From: Siphonodentalium dalli
Taxonomy: Eukaryota > Mollusca > Scaphopoda > Gadilida > Siphonodentaliidae
NCBI GenBank assembly: GCA_032622095.1
Contig: CP136067.1
Coordinates: 181,694,556 to 181,758,555 of the forward strand
DNA length: 64,000 nt
Direction: 5' to 3'
Shown here: piece after piece, positions 10,701 through 22,259 of the stretch
How the letters are laid out: each line of letters opens with the position of its first letter
Numbering within the stretch: the stretch's first letter is position 1
Made by a program: the position numbers and the translations under genes
The notes under the pieces: model-generated
The model's database searches: none
Told to the model about the DNA's origin: nothing
The model's input: only the letters and a program-made list of their open reading frames with translations

Positions 10701-12190
10701 CTGAAATAAAACCCAATGGCCAATGTGAGTTTTATTTCAGGATTCTGCCATACAAGTAATTTATAACTAACTAATGGACTTGCTTTATTTATTAGAAAAA
10801 TATTTATTTACTTTGAATGATCTGGCTGATACACTTCTAAGTCATTTGCCTCTTCAGTCATACTCAGCTATAAACGTACCACTTAATCACACTTGACACT
10901 TCATACACTCACTGAAAATTCCAACCAGGGAAGGACTCTTGTTATATAAGACATAAATAGTACATGGTTACTTACAGCACGTGCATACATACGTCCAAGA
11001 CCTTGCATTAAAATTAGCCATTGAACAAATTCATGAGCAATATCAAAAGCCTTTAGAAATAGCGAAAGAAACATCGGTATCTACTACTAATTAAATAGCA
11101 CTTACTTAAAACTTAGAAATAATTGCATGAAAAGCATAAGTTGTAAAACCAATGTTTACCAAATTCCTAGCAGCAATACAATTTAATGCAGCAGCTCCGC
11201 AACCAAAACCGGGTAGAAGAAATAGTGCACATTACGTTTGCGCAAAATTAGTGTAAAAATAACTAATCGACCAAAAAGTACATAATAATTCATAATTAAG
11301 CATAATTGCCGTGGACACGTTCTTATTTAAGTTATTAAGTAATTTAGACTAATTACGCATAGTTTTATACCAGCGTAGAACTATACAAGATGGCTGCGCC
11401 CATAAAGAAGCGAAGATGCCAAATTTTGAAACGAAAGTTTTGACAATAAATGGCGCATTAGTATAAATGACAGTTTGAAAATATGAAGAGTGCGATATAA
11501 TGAATAACAAATGGCATTGTGTTAAGTGATAAACTAGTAATTTGTGACTTATTACGTACGATGTAGTGAAACAAATGTGAAGTAAAATTACTGAATACGA
11601 TGAGATTGAGAGTTGTGTCGCTTGCCGACTACTTTGATAATATGAACAACAGTAACGGCCAGGACTTTACAATATTACCAAAGCTAACGACATGAGAAAT
11701 AAAATGCCGATAGTTCCACATGTAATGGTGCTACTAACACATTGCTTTAAAATACCTGTATTATTGATTCGTGCGAGATAATTTCATGATATTCAAGGCA
11801 AAATTCTATAGCATCACTACTGGTGGAAATACATAGTTTTTACTTCCCATGTCGTTGGACTTGGAACAGGTGCATTTTACAATCTTTTTGCATTCGGTTT
11901 CTGGCACATTGTATCTTTCTATGCCGAAATGTTCGCAAAAGAATGGCTGCCAAATTAGCGAGTCTATATATGAACATACTCTTAACATTTTCATGGCGGG
12001 AGCCGCGCTGGTGAAGCATTAAATATCCTTAGGGAGACTTGCATGTATAAGAGAATGCGCTGGCACAGGATCTTTAATGCTGCACTAGCGCAGCTCCTGA
12101 AGGAATTACGTATATAATTTGATGGGCCCTACAAAATTAGTTCGCAATCGCTGCCCGTTCGTGCCTCCGGCGTCCCCGATAATTGTCGAC
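7702..12190. other. AT-rich non-coding stretch
   Basis: No convincing gene is present. Short ORFs (for example 8660-8920, 10053-10253) have no domains and low-complexity composition. Notable items: a promoter-like patch at 9300-9400 (CCAAT-like ATTGGCT, then ATATATAAAAATA) containing CTACGGATAGGTCCATT, which recurs inverted near 7976-8000; a small palindrome of GAAATAAAAC-type arms at 10690-10740; and an inverted repeat at 12005-12105 that contains a diverged relative of the 67-bp hairpin. Confidence 0.5.
12005..12105. repeat. Inverted repeat with diverged hairpin core
   Basis: Outer arms GCGCTGGTGAAGCATTAAAT and, inverted, TTTAATGCTGCACTAGCGC enclose GTATAAGAGAATGCGCTGGC. The enclosed string matches one arm of the 67-bp palindrome family (TATAAGAGAATGCATTGGC). 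Confidence 0.55.
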
Positions 12191-12196
12191 GTGTTT

Positions 12197-12383
12197 CATA
12201 TACAGTAATGCTCTAATTAATCGACCTCTTAACCACAGCAGAATTATGGGTAACTTTTCAGGATTTAGTCGGAAATATGGCTTGATGAATGGCAACAAGC
12301 CATATTTCCAACTAAATCCTGAAAAGTTACCCATAATTCTGCTGTGGTTAAGATGTCGATTAATTAGAGCATTACTGTATGTG
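12197..12383. repeat. 187-bp near-perfect hairpin
   Basis: Arms of about 85 bp (the left begins CATATACAGTAATGCTCTAA; the right ends with its complement) pair with only a few mismatches around a loop near 12280-12296. The overlapping ORFs on both strands are a mirror effect of the palindrome and are not genes. It could be a palindromic MITE or, if transcribed, a long dsRNA or small-RNA precursor. Confidence 0.85.
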
Positions 12384-12549
12384 TAGGTTATATGATACAA
12401 CAAGCCTAGTTGACTGCTTGTCTGTATATTTAAAAGAAGATTTTGTCCAAACCGGAGAAATTGAGACGCTATTCGTTATGGTGGTTAGGGCTTCACGTTT
12501 ATACAGTTAAATGTGTGCGTAACTTGGTGATATAATTTAGCAGATCATT

Positions 12550-12780
12550 CGGCCCGAATTAATCTCAGATAGAATAGACAGATTTCGGCCCGAATTAATC
12601 TCAGATAGAATAGACAGATTTCGGCCCGAATTAATCTCAGATAGAATAGACAGCTTTCGGCCCGAATTAATCTCAGATAGAATAGACAGTTTTCGGCCCG
12701 AATTAATCTCCGATAGAATAGACAGCTTTCGGCCCGAATTAATCTCCGATAGAATAGTCAGCTTTCGGTCCGAATTAATC
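12550..12780. repeat. 36-bp satellite, about 6.4 copies
   Basis: Units start at 12550, 12586, 12622, 12658, 12694, 12730 and 12766, each opening CGGCCCGAATTAATCTC (last copy CGGTCC). The unit length is a multiple of three, so a minus-strand frame stays open and reads a 12-residue repeat (ILSEINSGRKLS). Its downstream flank (CTTTCGCATAATGAA) is shared with the 56-bp satellite at 36.1 kb. Confidence 0.9.
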
Positions 12781-12900
12781 TTTCGCATAATGAACGACGA
12801 CATATAATTAATACGACTAGTTATTTGAGGTAATAATTTTTCCGGACGGTCCAAAAACCTTTTCGCAGAATTGACGGTTACGAGTCCGTTTGTGAGACAA

Positions 12901-13588
12901 TGGCTGCGGACACACGTATCACAGTAGCGATGGCATAGTAGGTGTGACAATTTATTATGGTGGAGTTTGGTGATAGTTGGTCGTCATAATTATGTGCCAT
13001 CGCTAGCCATGTTGCCCATTGAAATTCCGCACAATGAGTCGACTGGACCAATTAACCCATTGCGATTCACCAAGATTGATCTCTACTCATTACGTTTTGC
13101 TAAATTGTATTCGCTACGATATATATAATTGCACGATAGATCGTCCAGAATTGTGTTTGACCGTGGCCTGGTGGCAATTCCTCATTGACTCACATATCAT
13201 TATCATGCATGTGGTACGTTTTTTTAATATGATCTCAATGCATGCATGTTTTTCTACTTATATTAATTTCATTAATAATAACAATCATGGCTGTTGACAG
13301 AAATGGGTTATTCATCAAGTTATCAGGTGGACTTGTGTGTTAGCATGCAAAAGATAACACTGCGTGTTGAGTAAAGATCAACAGCGACAAGACATTCACA
13401 GGTAGATACATCCTTGAGATATCGACCGTCGCTGGTAGAGCCTGGTAGACTCATTGTGCGAATTTGCAGAGGGCGACATAGCTTGCTATGACATATTAAT
13501 TATGACGACCAATTGTCACCAAACTCCACCATAATAAATTGTCACACCTACTATGACATCGCTACGGTGGTACGTGTGTCCGCAGCCA
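12901..13588. mobile_element. Long-TIR nonautonomous DNA element, copy 1
   Basis: Terminal inverted repeats of about 140 bp start TGGCTGCGGACACACG and end with the complement at 13588. Shared TIR blocks include GTGTGACAATTTATTATGG and ACAATGAGTC. A second, shorter copy lies at 32767-33302. There is no transposase; the interior is AT-rich with only short unrecognisable ORFs. Confidence 0.8.
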
Positions 13589-13639
13589 ATCGTGCTAGTG
13601 CTTTGAGTTTGGTAAGATTATTTGATTGCAACTTATAGA

Positions 13640-14020
13640 TAAAAATTAAGGCAACTCAGAGTAATCTCCCACATAGTGGAGCTGCGGTCTTATTACTATA
13701 TGGTATGTTATTTGTTAAGAATATTAATCCAAATTGACGACACACACCGTCATTCTGATATATTAATTAAATGCAATGACTCTCGATGGCGAAATCTATT
13801 GTGTTACATTATCGCCGGTAGTTGCGTCCCGAATCAAGATGTAAATATTTACAGTTAGGCGTAGTTCAGATGATGTTTTCTATGGAGTGGTATGATCGAA
13901 TTCTTTGAAATTTTCGGCGATGTTAGTAGAATGCTACATTCCCCATTTTGGCATAGCACCTGGGTATTAACATATCAATTTCACGCACCCAAATAAGTCC
14001 ATAATATGTCTTTAACGTTG
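13640..14020. repeat. Dispersed repeat shared with 45598-45880
   Basis: From ACACACCGTCATTCT (13741) to ATGTCTTTAACG (about 14018) the sequence matches 45604-45880 in the same orientation. Both contain TTTTCGGCGATGTTAGTAGAATG. The 13640-13690 part (CTCCCACATAGTGGAGCTG) also matches, inverted, sequence downstream of the 56-bp satellite near 36270. Confidence 0.7.
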
Positions 14021-14453
14021 AGTGCATGTCTGATTTTCGTCACGGCAACATATCACATAGCAGCAACGTCGCTGTAAGGTTCCCAAGATTTAACTGTATT
14101 CAAAGCTCAAAATTCATTTTCAGGTAGATTATTTTCACTTAGATGTAAGTCACAATCTATGATTCTTATATAATTAAGGTTTGAAGGCATCAAGTCGAAT
14201 TATTTGTGATTTATAAGTTTGTGATTCGGCGAGAAGCGTTTAAGCTTTGAAATTACAAACCGAAAGGAAACCGAAATTAAACCGAAATTTTCTCTTAAGT
14301 ATACACAATTTGTTTTTATTCCTTAAGTATAAATAATTTGTTTTTAAAAAGAACAGTTACACATTTGAGCATAACTATTCGCGTTGATCATCTGAACCCT
14401 AGCAAAGTGTTTCACACCACTTTAACAAACTATAAACAAACAAATAAAAAAAT

Positions 14454-15423
14454 TCAGTAACATATCATAGATCCACCAGTGAAAGGTAGAGGTATATTGA
14501 AAGAGACGTTTGGTAATTTGTTCCACATCTTCTCAACACGAGACAGTATCGGCTGCACAAATCTGTCGATAGTTGGATCAATAACTCCTTCTCCAAGGTC
14601 GGTACATCGGTTCCAACTCCGATAATGGTGCATAAGGGCCACAGTCCAGTTAACAGGGACCTGTTTATTTAATTGAACATTGTCAGTTAATCTCCAAACA
14701 TTATGAATCCCCATCGTTTCGACCAGAAGTGGTCTAACAATTAATTTTGAGCGATGACCATGGGGAAGAATTATGTCCTCTCGTTTCTGTTTGAGCACGG
14801 CATTCACCGTATATTTCTGCGCAGTCGCAAGAGCTGAGCCTCGATATGAATCCGGCCACTCCATTCTGAAGAAAGTGCACGCGAAAATAAAAGCCGGAAC
14901 ATTGTTGTGTTTATGAACAATTTCCTGCCAAGAATTGACTTCCCTTGGAACAATTGTCTCATCCATATCTAAAAAGACAACAAAGTTACTTCTCCGCTTG
15001 TACCGATAAAGACAATCATTTATTGCTGCTAGCTGTCCAAAATAGTATATTTCGGGTTTCTTCGTCGGATTTGGTGGCCATCTGTCAACGACCATCGGAA
15101 GTGTCCAGTTCACAACCTGGACAACCCCTTCGTCGATGTAGCTGCGTAGAACATCATCGACATTTGTGTTGATGCTGAAGTTATAGAATACGAAACGATC
15201 GGCACCGAAAACTCGATTCGTCTCAATCATTGAGACTAGTTCGTATGCGCGGCCATATTTGGAATTCAGAGGACTTACGCACACAGTGAACTGAAATTCC
15301 GTTGACTCGTGATGAATTATGGGTAGATATGTAGTTGGTTGTTCACATCGTGTTGTCACTATGGAAACTGCGGACGGAATCTCCTTCGGTTTAGCCAGAC
15401 ATGTGTAGTATACTGCAGAATAT
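14454..15423 (-). CDS. GT92 exon B: catalytic domain and C-terminus
   Basis: The frame is open from the acceptor at 15424 through TGA. The first in-frame residues (YSAVYYTCLAKP) continue the GT92 domain from exon A. There is no in-frame ATG before the catalytic core, confirming that an upstream exon is needed. The 3' flank at 14400-14453 is A-rich and contains AATAAA on the plus strand only; no clear minus-strand polyadenylation signal was identified. Confidence 0.85.
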
Positions 15424-18400
15424 CTGCGGAGAAATGATAACGGTTCATTAACTATGAACGGAGGAAAACTCTTATGTTATAAACAACTAAATAATTTTAT
15501 TCAAGATTACCCGACATTTTGCTCGAAAAGCTTACACCACGTGACCTAGTTCAAGTTTCATTCGACGTAAACCAGCTGGTGAATTTTTTTTACCCTGTGC
15601 CAATGCATTCTCTTATATATGCGAGTCGACCATAGGTAGCCTCGCATATATAAGAGAATGCATTGGCCTAACAATTTTTTATCATTTTTTTTAAATAAAT
15701 GTTTCTTACAATTTTTAGGACATAAAATAAAAAAAATCCATTACCCTGCAGGGAGCCCCACACTTATATAGAAGCATATAGAAGAGTGTCGTCTGCTCAT
15801 GTTTGTTTGGGGCTCTGTATGGGTGAAATTATAAAATTGTTAAAGAATACAAGAAAAAATTATTAAAAAATTGTAAAACATTGTTAGGCCAATGCATTCT
15901 CTTATATATGCATTGAAACAGGGTAAAAAAAATCCCGACTTCCGACTGGATTTGATATGGCGGGTCACATATGTGATAATACTGGTTCACGCTGAAGTAC
16001 GATTGCCTTATGGAATCATTGAACTAAATGGTTTCCCATAGGCGACAGTGTTAACGTTTCGACCGAATTCACTGAATTGAAGCCTGCAGATTATTCCAGT
16101 GGTGTTTACCCAGCTAGATTGACACCAGCTGATCACGAAAATGCAAGAAAAATCATAGGTCAAGTGTTTACTTTTTAAAATAAATCCCAAAGTGTACAAC
16201 AGGGCTATCCGACAGCCAAATTAGGCCTGGAAAAACCTAGAACTACAGCAGCTAGTTAAATCAATTTCCCACTTACAAAATTCCATTCCCCCATTAATTC
16301 ACCGGTTTAAATTATTTAGATATGATGTACAAATCAAATAAATACGATGTCATTCTTTAATAACGTGTCACGTGTATCAGTTGAAGTCATTCTTCAGTTA
16401 CCTTCACCTTTAGCAATTCCACGGTGTATTCGCTCCCCGACTCTGGAACACATTTAGCTCCCCGATTTCTTATATACTCTCCTGATCGGACGTTATAGAA
16501 TTATTTGAAAGACTTATATCATACGGTGACAATGATGTATTATAATCTAACTGCTGTGTTAAATTACGGACATAATATTCGATATAAGTGTAGGATTAAC
16601 CTCACATTTAATCTATTTATTTACGTCTGGAGAAACTGTTACGAAGTTCGCGAGGTCAAATGAGTTCGTATTCTTTTGAAATTATGTAAACATTGTGATG
16701 AAATATATTTTTCACTTTAAATTACTACTTTCAGTTGCCAACTCTTGTCGAGTTCACAACCCATATATGTGACCCGCCATATCAAATCCAACCGTAAGTC
16801 GGGATTTTTTTACCCTGTGCCAATGCATTCTCTTATATATGCGAGTGACATAAAATAAAAAACATCCATTACCCTGCAGGGAGCCCCACACATATATAGA
16901 AGCATATAGAAGAGTGTCGTCTGCTCATGTTTGTCTGGGGCTCTGTATGGGTGAAATTATAAAATTGTTAAAGAATACAAGAAAAAATTATTAAAATTGT
17001 AAAAAATTGTTAGGCCAATGCATTCTCTTATATATGCGACGCGACCTATGATCGACTCGCATATATAAGAGAATGCATTGGCACAGAGTAAAAAAATCCC
17101 AACTTACGACTGGATTTGATATGGCGGGTCACATATTTCACTATATAGCTGGTTTATCTCGAAGAAAACTTGGACTAAAAAAATACTCAGAACCCTTCTG
17201 AAATTTCGGGACCCCGTCAGACTATCCCTGCCCATTCATACAAACTTTATCCGAATATCCACTGCGTGACTGTATAGGGTAGGATTATATTTTCTCACTC
17301 AGGGGCTTTCTGTTCAGAGACAATACACCAATCAGAACACCGGGTTTGTTTAAATGTGGATTATGGTCTCCCTACATAAATTAACCCTTTCAGTGCCAGG
17401 GGCCGATCTCATCGGCCCTAATTTACGGTCTGTAAAATATGCCCTAAAAAAATAAAAATATATTATAAAAAAAAACAATTTTTAAAGATTTTTTTTGGGT
17501 TTAATTATTTTGTTTTGTCTATGCTTAGGCATGCTATAGCGAATTTAAAAACAAACTTGTTAAAACCTTAGGGGCGTGTTATAACTCAAAACTATCACCA
17601 AGTATTCATAGTAATAATTTTGATGCCCATGAAAAAAGATTCCCTGGCACTAAACCTACAAAATAAGTCTGGCTCTGAAAGAGAGTAGACTGTAAGAAAA
17701 AATTATTAAAATAGTAAAAAATTGTAAAAAATAATAACAAATGATGAAAAGTTGTTAGGCCAATGCATTCTCTTATATATGCGAGTCGACCTATGGTCGA
17801 CTCGCATATATAAGAGAATGCATTGGCACAGGGTATATGGGTTGATACAAAAATCGGACCTGGCACTGAAAGGGTTAAAGAAATGTAACTATTGATTTAG
17901 TTGTTTCTAAGTAATTGTTTCAAGGCTCTCTTCCTAGCGGAGACCAAAATCAATGAACGTAGCTCTTGACACTCGAGATGAATTCGCTAAAGTATTTGGT
18001 TTAATGTTAACTTTGACAAAAGACAAGCATATGGATTGGAACAAAAAAGGGTTGTGGTGACGTACAAAAAGATAAGCAAATATTCTGGAATCAGTCAGTC
18101 GGTTACTATACCTGGTATTGAATATGATCTATTTAACAATAACTTCTCAGAAAGAAATTATATAACAAAAACTAAAACAATGGAAAACCTGATAAATGAC
18201 TGGTCTTTCCGAAATTTAAGCCTTTATGGTAAAACAACTGTAGTGAAGACACTTGCCCTGCCAATACTAACACATTGTTTTTCAGTTCTCCCATCTCCCT
18301 CAGTGTGTGTGCTGAACTACATTAAAACAAATTCTTTTTAATTTTCTTTGGTCTGGAAAAACTGACAAAATTAAAAGAAATGTCATGATCAATCATCTAG

Positions 18401-21400
18401 AAGAGGGAGGGTTAAAATTCCCGCCCGTCGATTCCGTTTACAAAGCCTTAAAAATAAATTGGATTAAGAAACTCTTAGACCCAAACATAGAAGCCAGTTG
18501 GAAAACTCTTTAAGTTTATGAATTCGATGCTTTTGGTGGACACAAGGTCTGGAATCTTCACAGAAGGTTTTGAAATAGTCGCAAAAAATGTCAATACATT
18601 TTGGAAAGATGTCATATATGCTTGATCCTGCTTAAGTAGCGAAGTTACCATAGCCCCTCAAAATATGGAAATATATCATTTGTACTTCGTCCTGCTTAAG
18701 TAGCGACGTTATCACAAACCCCTCAAAACATACCAACCAATAATATCATAAATGAACCATTACTTCATAATAAACATATTTTAATAAATCATAAAATGTT
18801 CCAAAACAAAATATGGATAGAGAAAAATATTTTGTAAATGATTTACTCAAGAAAGCTCCGGAATATTGAGCTACGATCAATTCTGTCAATTGTACAATAA
18901 TGGAAGCTCTTTTCACCACATATCACGGCTAACTATCCTCATTACCAAAGTCATGGAAGCAATACATGAAAGATGACAAGAGACTCAGCATTATAACGAC
19001 AAACAATATTGAAAAGCTGTAAAAAGGACTGTCAAGAGTGTTATCCACTTTGTTTTAGCACTTAAAGCACAAAGACCAGCTATCTCATAAAGGAAATGGA
19101 TAAAAAGGCTTGAAAAGGATATTACTTCAGAACAATGGATATCAATCTATGTTGACATCCAGAAAATTTTAAGAAACGGGTCTTTTATCTTTTCAATTTA
19201 AAATCAATCGTGACATTTTATATTCCAACAAAAAATTATTTAAATGTAAGTAGTCGGAAACGGAACTTTGTTCTTCTCTGCAGCTCAGATAGGGAAACAC
19301 CACTGCACTTATTAAATCGAGAAGGGTAGATATTTAGGTATTGATACAGATAAACGATTATGCGAATTATGTAAACTGGAAGTTGGAGATGAGCAACACT
19401 TCGTGATTAAATGTCCAATGCTGGAGAATGTGCGCAAGCCTCTTTTGAATCAAATAATAAATAATTATCCCAATATCAAGTGATTTGATGATAGCAATAA
19501 GTTCATATGGTTCATGAGCTCCGAGGACACCTCCGTAATGAAGTGGCTAGTTCATTTACTGATATAGCTATTTTCTGCTTGGTCCCTAATTCTGACTGAC
19601 ACTCCAGCAAGCTAAGTTTGAGTAAAAACCATTACATTGGCATACACACGCTGCAAACCTTTATTATTTTATAAATTGTTTCCTTATAAATATAAATGTT
19701 ATTATACCGTATATTGTTCCGTATTACACAGAAATTGTTATATCTATGTCACATTTTATTATTGTTTCCAATTGTACAAGTAGTACTTAACTCTCAATCA
19801 TCGAAATCAGAACTGTCTTTTATTTGGTATATTGTGTATATCACCCTAGTTGACTGTCCGTGAAGGCGCATATGATTGGCATTCTATTCTATGGTTATTA
19901 TATTATATTCTATTCTATTATTGTTGTGTCACAAAATCACTTCTTTTGCAATTTCAAACCTGATTGACAGACAAATGCAATATTGGATTTGAGCTGTCGT
20001 CAGAATTTATTATACTTGGATTGTGTCAATGAAACAAGACCCTGGATAATATAACAACCCTGTGCATTCTCCGTTTCAAAAAAAATAAATATATACATGT
20101 AAAGTAAGAACATTTATGCCAACCTTCAGTGGGCTGCTGTTAGAAGTAGTTCAAGTATATAAGAATTAACCCTTTACCCAACAAACCGGCCAAATAAATC
20201 TGCAACAGCCTAAATTATCTTGAGTCTGTCTCAATAAAACCATACAAATATGGATATCATTGGAACCGGCTCATTGACCACATTGTGATGGTTACAGTTA
20301 TACCCTGTGCCAATGCATTCTCTTATATATGCGAGTCGACCATAGGTCGCCTCGCATATATAAGAGAATGCATTGGCCTAAAAAAAATATTTTTTAAACA
20401 CTTTTTACCATTTTTTCTTACATTCTTTAACAATTTTATAATTTTTAATGTGTTAAGCCAATGCATTCTCTTATATATGCGAGGCGACCTATGGTCGACT
20501 TGCATATATAAGAGAATGCATTGGCACATGGCCGTTCTGTTGTGTAAAGGGTTAACGCATCTTTTATGAAAGGTGGGAACTAATAGATAACCTATTTCCT
20601 ACAAATACTGACTCAGGAATGTGTTTGGGAATTGATGGAGAACAGCAACATCAGTGCCACTATCCCCCACATATAACTCACAAATCAGTTGCAAGGCTGA
20701 GTCTCGGGGCACCCTATATTACCTACACGTATAGAATCCTATAAACAGATTAACATTCATATCTCAATGGTGTCAGTGCTTATGCTGCACATGTTAAATG
20801 CATTTGAAGCAATGTGCATACAAGGCCTGACGCCGTTGAGATGAACATGTATATTTTATTGTAAAAGTTCACCCAGTATTCCAAGCAAGATTGAATATAT
20901 AAGATGTATTTTACAGATACACCATGTACTAATATATGTGTCATTTTTTGGATTTAAAAAAAGTTAGGCGTTGTACAATATAACCATCACAATTGATTGT
21001 CAATTTACTCACTTTGTATTATGATGTTCTGGAATCCACATCAGACTGACCTCAGATACGATCAAACTCACATTGCCATATCTCACGTGACAGAACAGTT
21101 CCCTGTTCGGTCCGACCACTGCCGCTCCAATGATACGGACGTGTCGTGTGGAACCAACGTCGTATATAAAGGCGGAAAATATGTATAAATTCGGTGGAAT
21201 GAGAATCCACTTCTGGTCAGTTTCGGGAAGTTTGTTGGGATATTTCATATCCGGGCATGACAAATTATGTTTATTTCCGTTTGTTGTGTTCGCCAATCCA
21301 AAGTAGAAGTCTTCCGATTTTGTTACTACCGGTACCACTACTGCCACTTGTGTGCGTATTGCATTGCCGGGTCGATAGATTTCGTGATCACGAGACATGA

Positions 21401-21516
21401 CTTGGATATTCAAGGCGATAAAACACCCAACGAATCCCAACAACAAAATGGCGGCCACGCTTTTCCTCAGCCTCATTTCAAACTTAGCCGCGTCATTTCC
21501 TGCTGAGTGTCCACTT
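14454..21516 (-). CDS. GT92-family glycosyltransferase, two coding exons (21476..21013 and 15423..14454)
   Basis: Exon A carries the start (ATG at 21476) and exon B the stop (TGA at 14456-14454). The joined coding length is 1434 nt, 477 residues. A donor (AAA then GTGAGTA, 21012) and acceptor (TTTCTCCGCAG, 15424) restore phase exactly at a Lys codon. Residues 6-24 are a hydrophobic anchor preceded by RLRK, giving type II Golgi topology; a stem with several N-glycosylation sites follows. Near residues 130-155 comes the family's IRIIG...C-type strand region. Exon B holds the catalytic domain: FGQLAAINDCLYRYK, the DxD-like FLDMDE at about 307-309 (nucleotide-sugar and metal binding), then FFRMEWPDS and HHYRSW. 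GT92 members known from nematodes add galactose to N-glycan core fucose; the substrate here is unknown. An acceptor at 21517 (TTGTTTTCTTTCAG) suggests an upstream non-coding exon. The frame is clean, so it is probably functional. Confidence 0.85.
15589..15972. mobile_element. MITE of the GTGACCCGCC family, copy A (in GT92 intron)
   Basis: The right end is intact (ATGGCGGGTCACATAT, 15958-15972) and the left outer TIR is degraded. It has a complete 67-bp hairpin at 15600-15666 and a collapsed one at 15891-15918. The centre carries the family core AGGGAGCCCCACAC...GGGGCTCTGTATGG. No coding capacity. Confidence 0.8.
16011..16475 (+). repeat. Dispersed module B, inverted relative to 42057-42528 and 47853-48311
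   Basis: About 460 bp match the reverse complement of the two other copies, from GGAATCATTGAACTAAATGG to GGAACACATTTAGCTCCC. In this orientation the end reads like a LINE C-terminal APRLWN-type motif (clearest in the 47.9-kb copy), so it may be an old LINE fragment. Confidence 0.65.
16766..17136. mobile_element. MITE of the GTGACCCGCC family, copy B
   Basis: Both outer TIRs are present (TATGTGACCCGCCATATC and its complement). The left 67-bp hairpin has lost its second arm (16820-16849); the right one is complete at 17015-17081. Confidence 0.85.
17385..17874. mobile_element. piggyBac-like MITE with TTAA duplication, contains the 67-bp hairpin
   Basis: TTAA at 17381-17384 and 17875-17878 flank perfect TIRs starting CCCTTTCAGTGCCAGG. 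TTAA target duplication with CCC ends is typical of the piggyBac superfamily. A 67-bp hairpin sits at 17760-17826. The remaining interior is A/T-rich and non-coding. Confidence 0.8.
17945..19921 (+). pseudogene. Dead LINE copy in the GT92 intron
   Basis: Frame-broken LINE protein is readable along the region: DEFAKVFGL near 17980, NLINDWSFRNLSLYGKTTVV from about 18187, ALPILTH, WSGKTDKIKRNVMINHLEEG across 18348-18410, FPPVDSVYKALKINWIKKLL, and a zinc-knuckle-like LCELCKLEVGDEQHFVIKC near 19370. Many stops and frameshifts separate these pieces. The 3' end is a degenerate (TTCTA)n tail at about 19880-19921. It is sense to the plus strand, antisense to the host gene. Confidence 0.8.
20170..20551. 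mobile_element. Second TTAA-flanked MITE with two 67-bp hairpins
   Basis: TTAA at 20166-20169 and 20552-20555 flank TIRs CCCTTTAC(C/A)CAACA. Hairpins lie at 20310-20376 and 20458-20524, oriented as in the GTGACCC elements. The outer TIR differs from that of the 17385-17874 element. Confidence 0.75.
20556..21008. other. GT92 intron sequence near the donor
   Basis: Nothing beyond intronic sequence is recognised. Confidence 0.4.
21013..21516 (-). CDS. GT92 exon A: signal anchor, stem and start of the lumenal domain
   Basis: The exon is bounded by a strong polypyrimidine tract and AG (21517-21518) and a GTGAGTA donor (21012). An open frame continues to an ATG at 21539, but that ATG falls inside the polypyrimidine tract of the acceptor, so the internal ATG at 21476 (MRLRKSVAAILL) is preferred. 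An out-of-frame ATG a little upstream (GAAATGACG) would give a short uORF. Confidence 0.75.
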
Positions 21517-21776
21517 CTGAAAGAAAACAAGGAGAACATTTATATAATAATAAACCTAAATTGGTTAAGGGTGAGATTTTGAATTTTGAAGTGAGAAATT
21601 TAAAAAGATAACTCCCTTACAAATCTGGGGAAAAGGGTAATGTCAAAATAATTAAAATCATAAGTACCGGTATACTTGGAGCGGTATGTTGATACTTACA
21701 TTGTGTGAACTGATGAATTGTAGCTCAAAACTAACATCTTTAATTTTGGATTGAACATACAGCAACACATATTTAA

Positions 21777-22255
21777 AGGTACTCAATCCGATAAAACTCC
21801 TCTCAATTACTATTTCAATGGCTTCTGGGTCAAAAATATTTGATTCGAGTCGAGGAAGTCACCCATCAAAGCTCAGATTTGTTAGATATCGATTTTAGAA
21901 ATCTATTATTTTCTCATTATCGGGAATTCTTTCTGGCCCAGAAGACAGTCAAAATTTCGTTATTATTACCACTTGATTATAGAGTTATGCATCCTTGTCT
22001 GTTTGAATAGAGTTTTGGCGTAAAATCTCGAGCAGGTTACCAAATTGACGGCAGTTATTAGTACTCATCTCGAGCAATTAACAAATTTAAAAAATCAATA
22101 TCTAATAACTCTGAGCTTTGTTTGATGGGTTCCTCGACTCGAATCAAATATTTTTTACACCCAAAGCCAAAGAAATAGTAATATAGGACCCTCTGATCGG
22201 ATTGTTGTTGTTGGAATCTGTTGAGATGGGGACCCTCTTTACGGATTGAGTACCT
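21777..22255. mobile_element. TTAA-flanked MITE
   Basis: TTAA at 21773-21776 and 22256-22259 flank perfect 14-bp TIRs AGGTACTCAATCCG. A second pair of inner inverted blocks (AAATATTTGATTCGAGTCGAGGA and its near-complement at about 22130-22155) is present. It lies upstream of the GT92 exon, where 5' UTR and promoter would be expected. Non-coding. Confidence 0.85.
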
Positions 22256-22259
22256 TTAA

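Noticed and set aside
12137-12403. Two similar ORFs on opposite strands
   Set aside because: Mirror readings of the 187-bp hairpin.
12537-12950. 137-residue repetitive ORF
   Set aside because: It arises from the 36-bp satellite and starts inside an unrelated TIR element. Kept only as a curiosity.
15357-15359. GTG as the start of the GT92 protein
   Set aside because: A eukaryotic gene would not start there. The frame is open upstream to a good splice acceptor, and an upstream exon joins in phase.
20285-20569. Recurrent ORF reading CANAFSYICEST...AYIRECIGL in many places
   Set aside because: It is the translation of the 67-bp palindrome and appears wherever that hairpin occurs, on both strands. 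Not a protein family.
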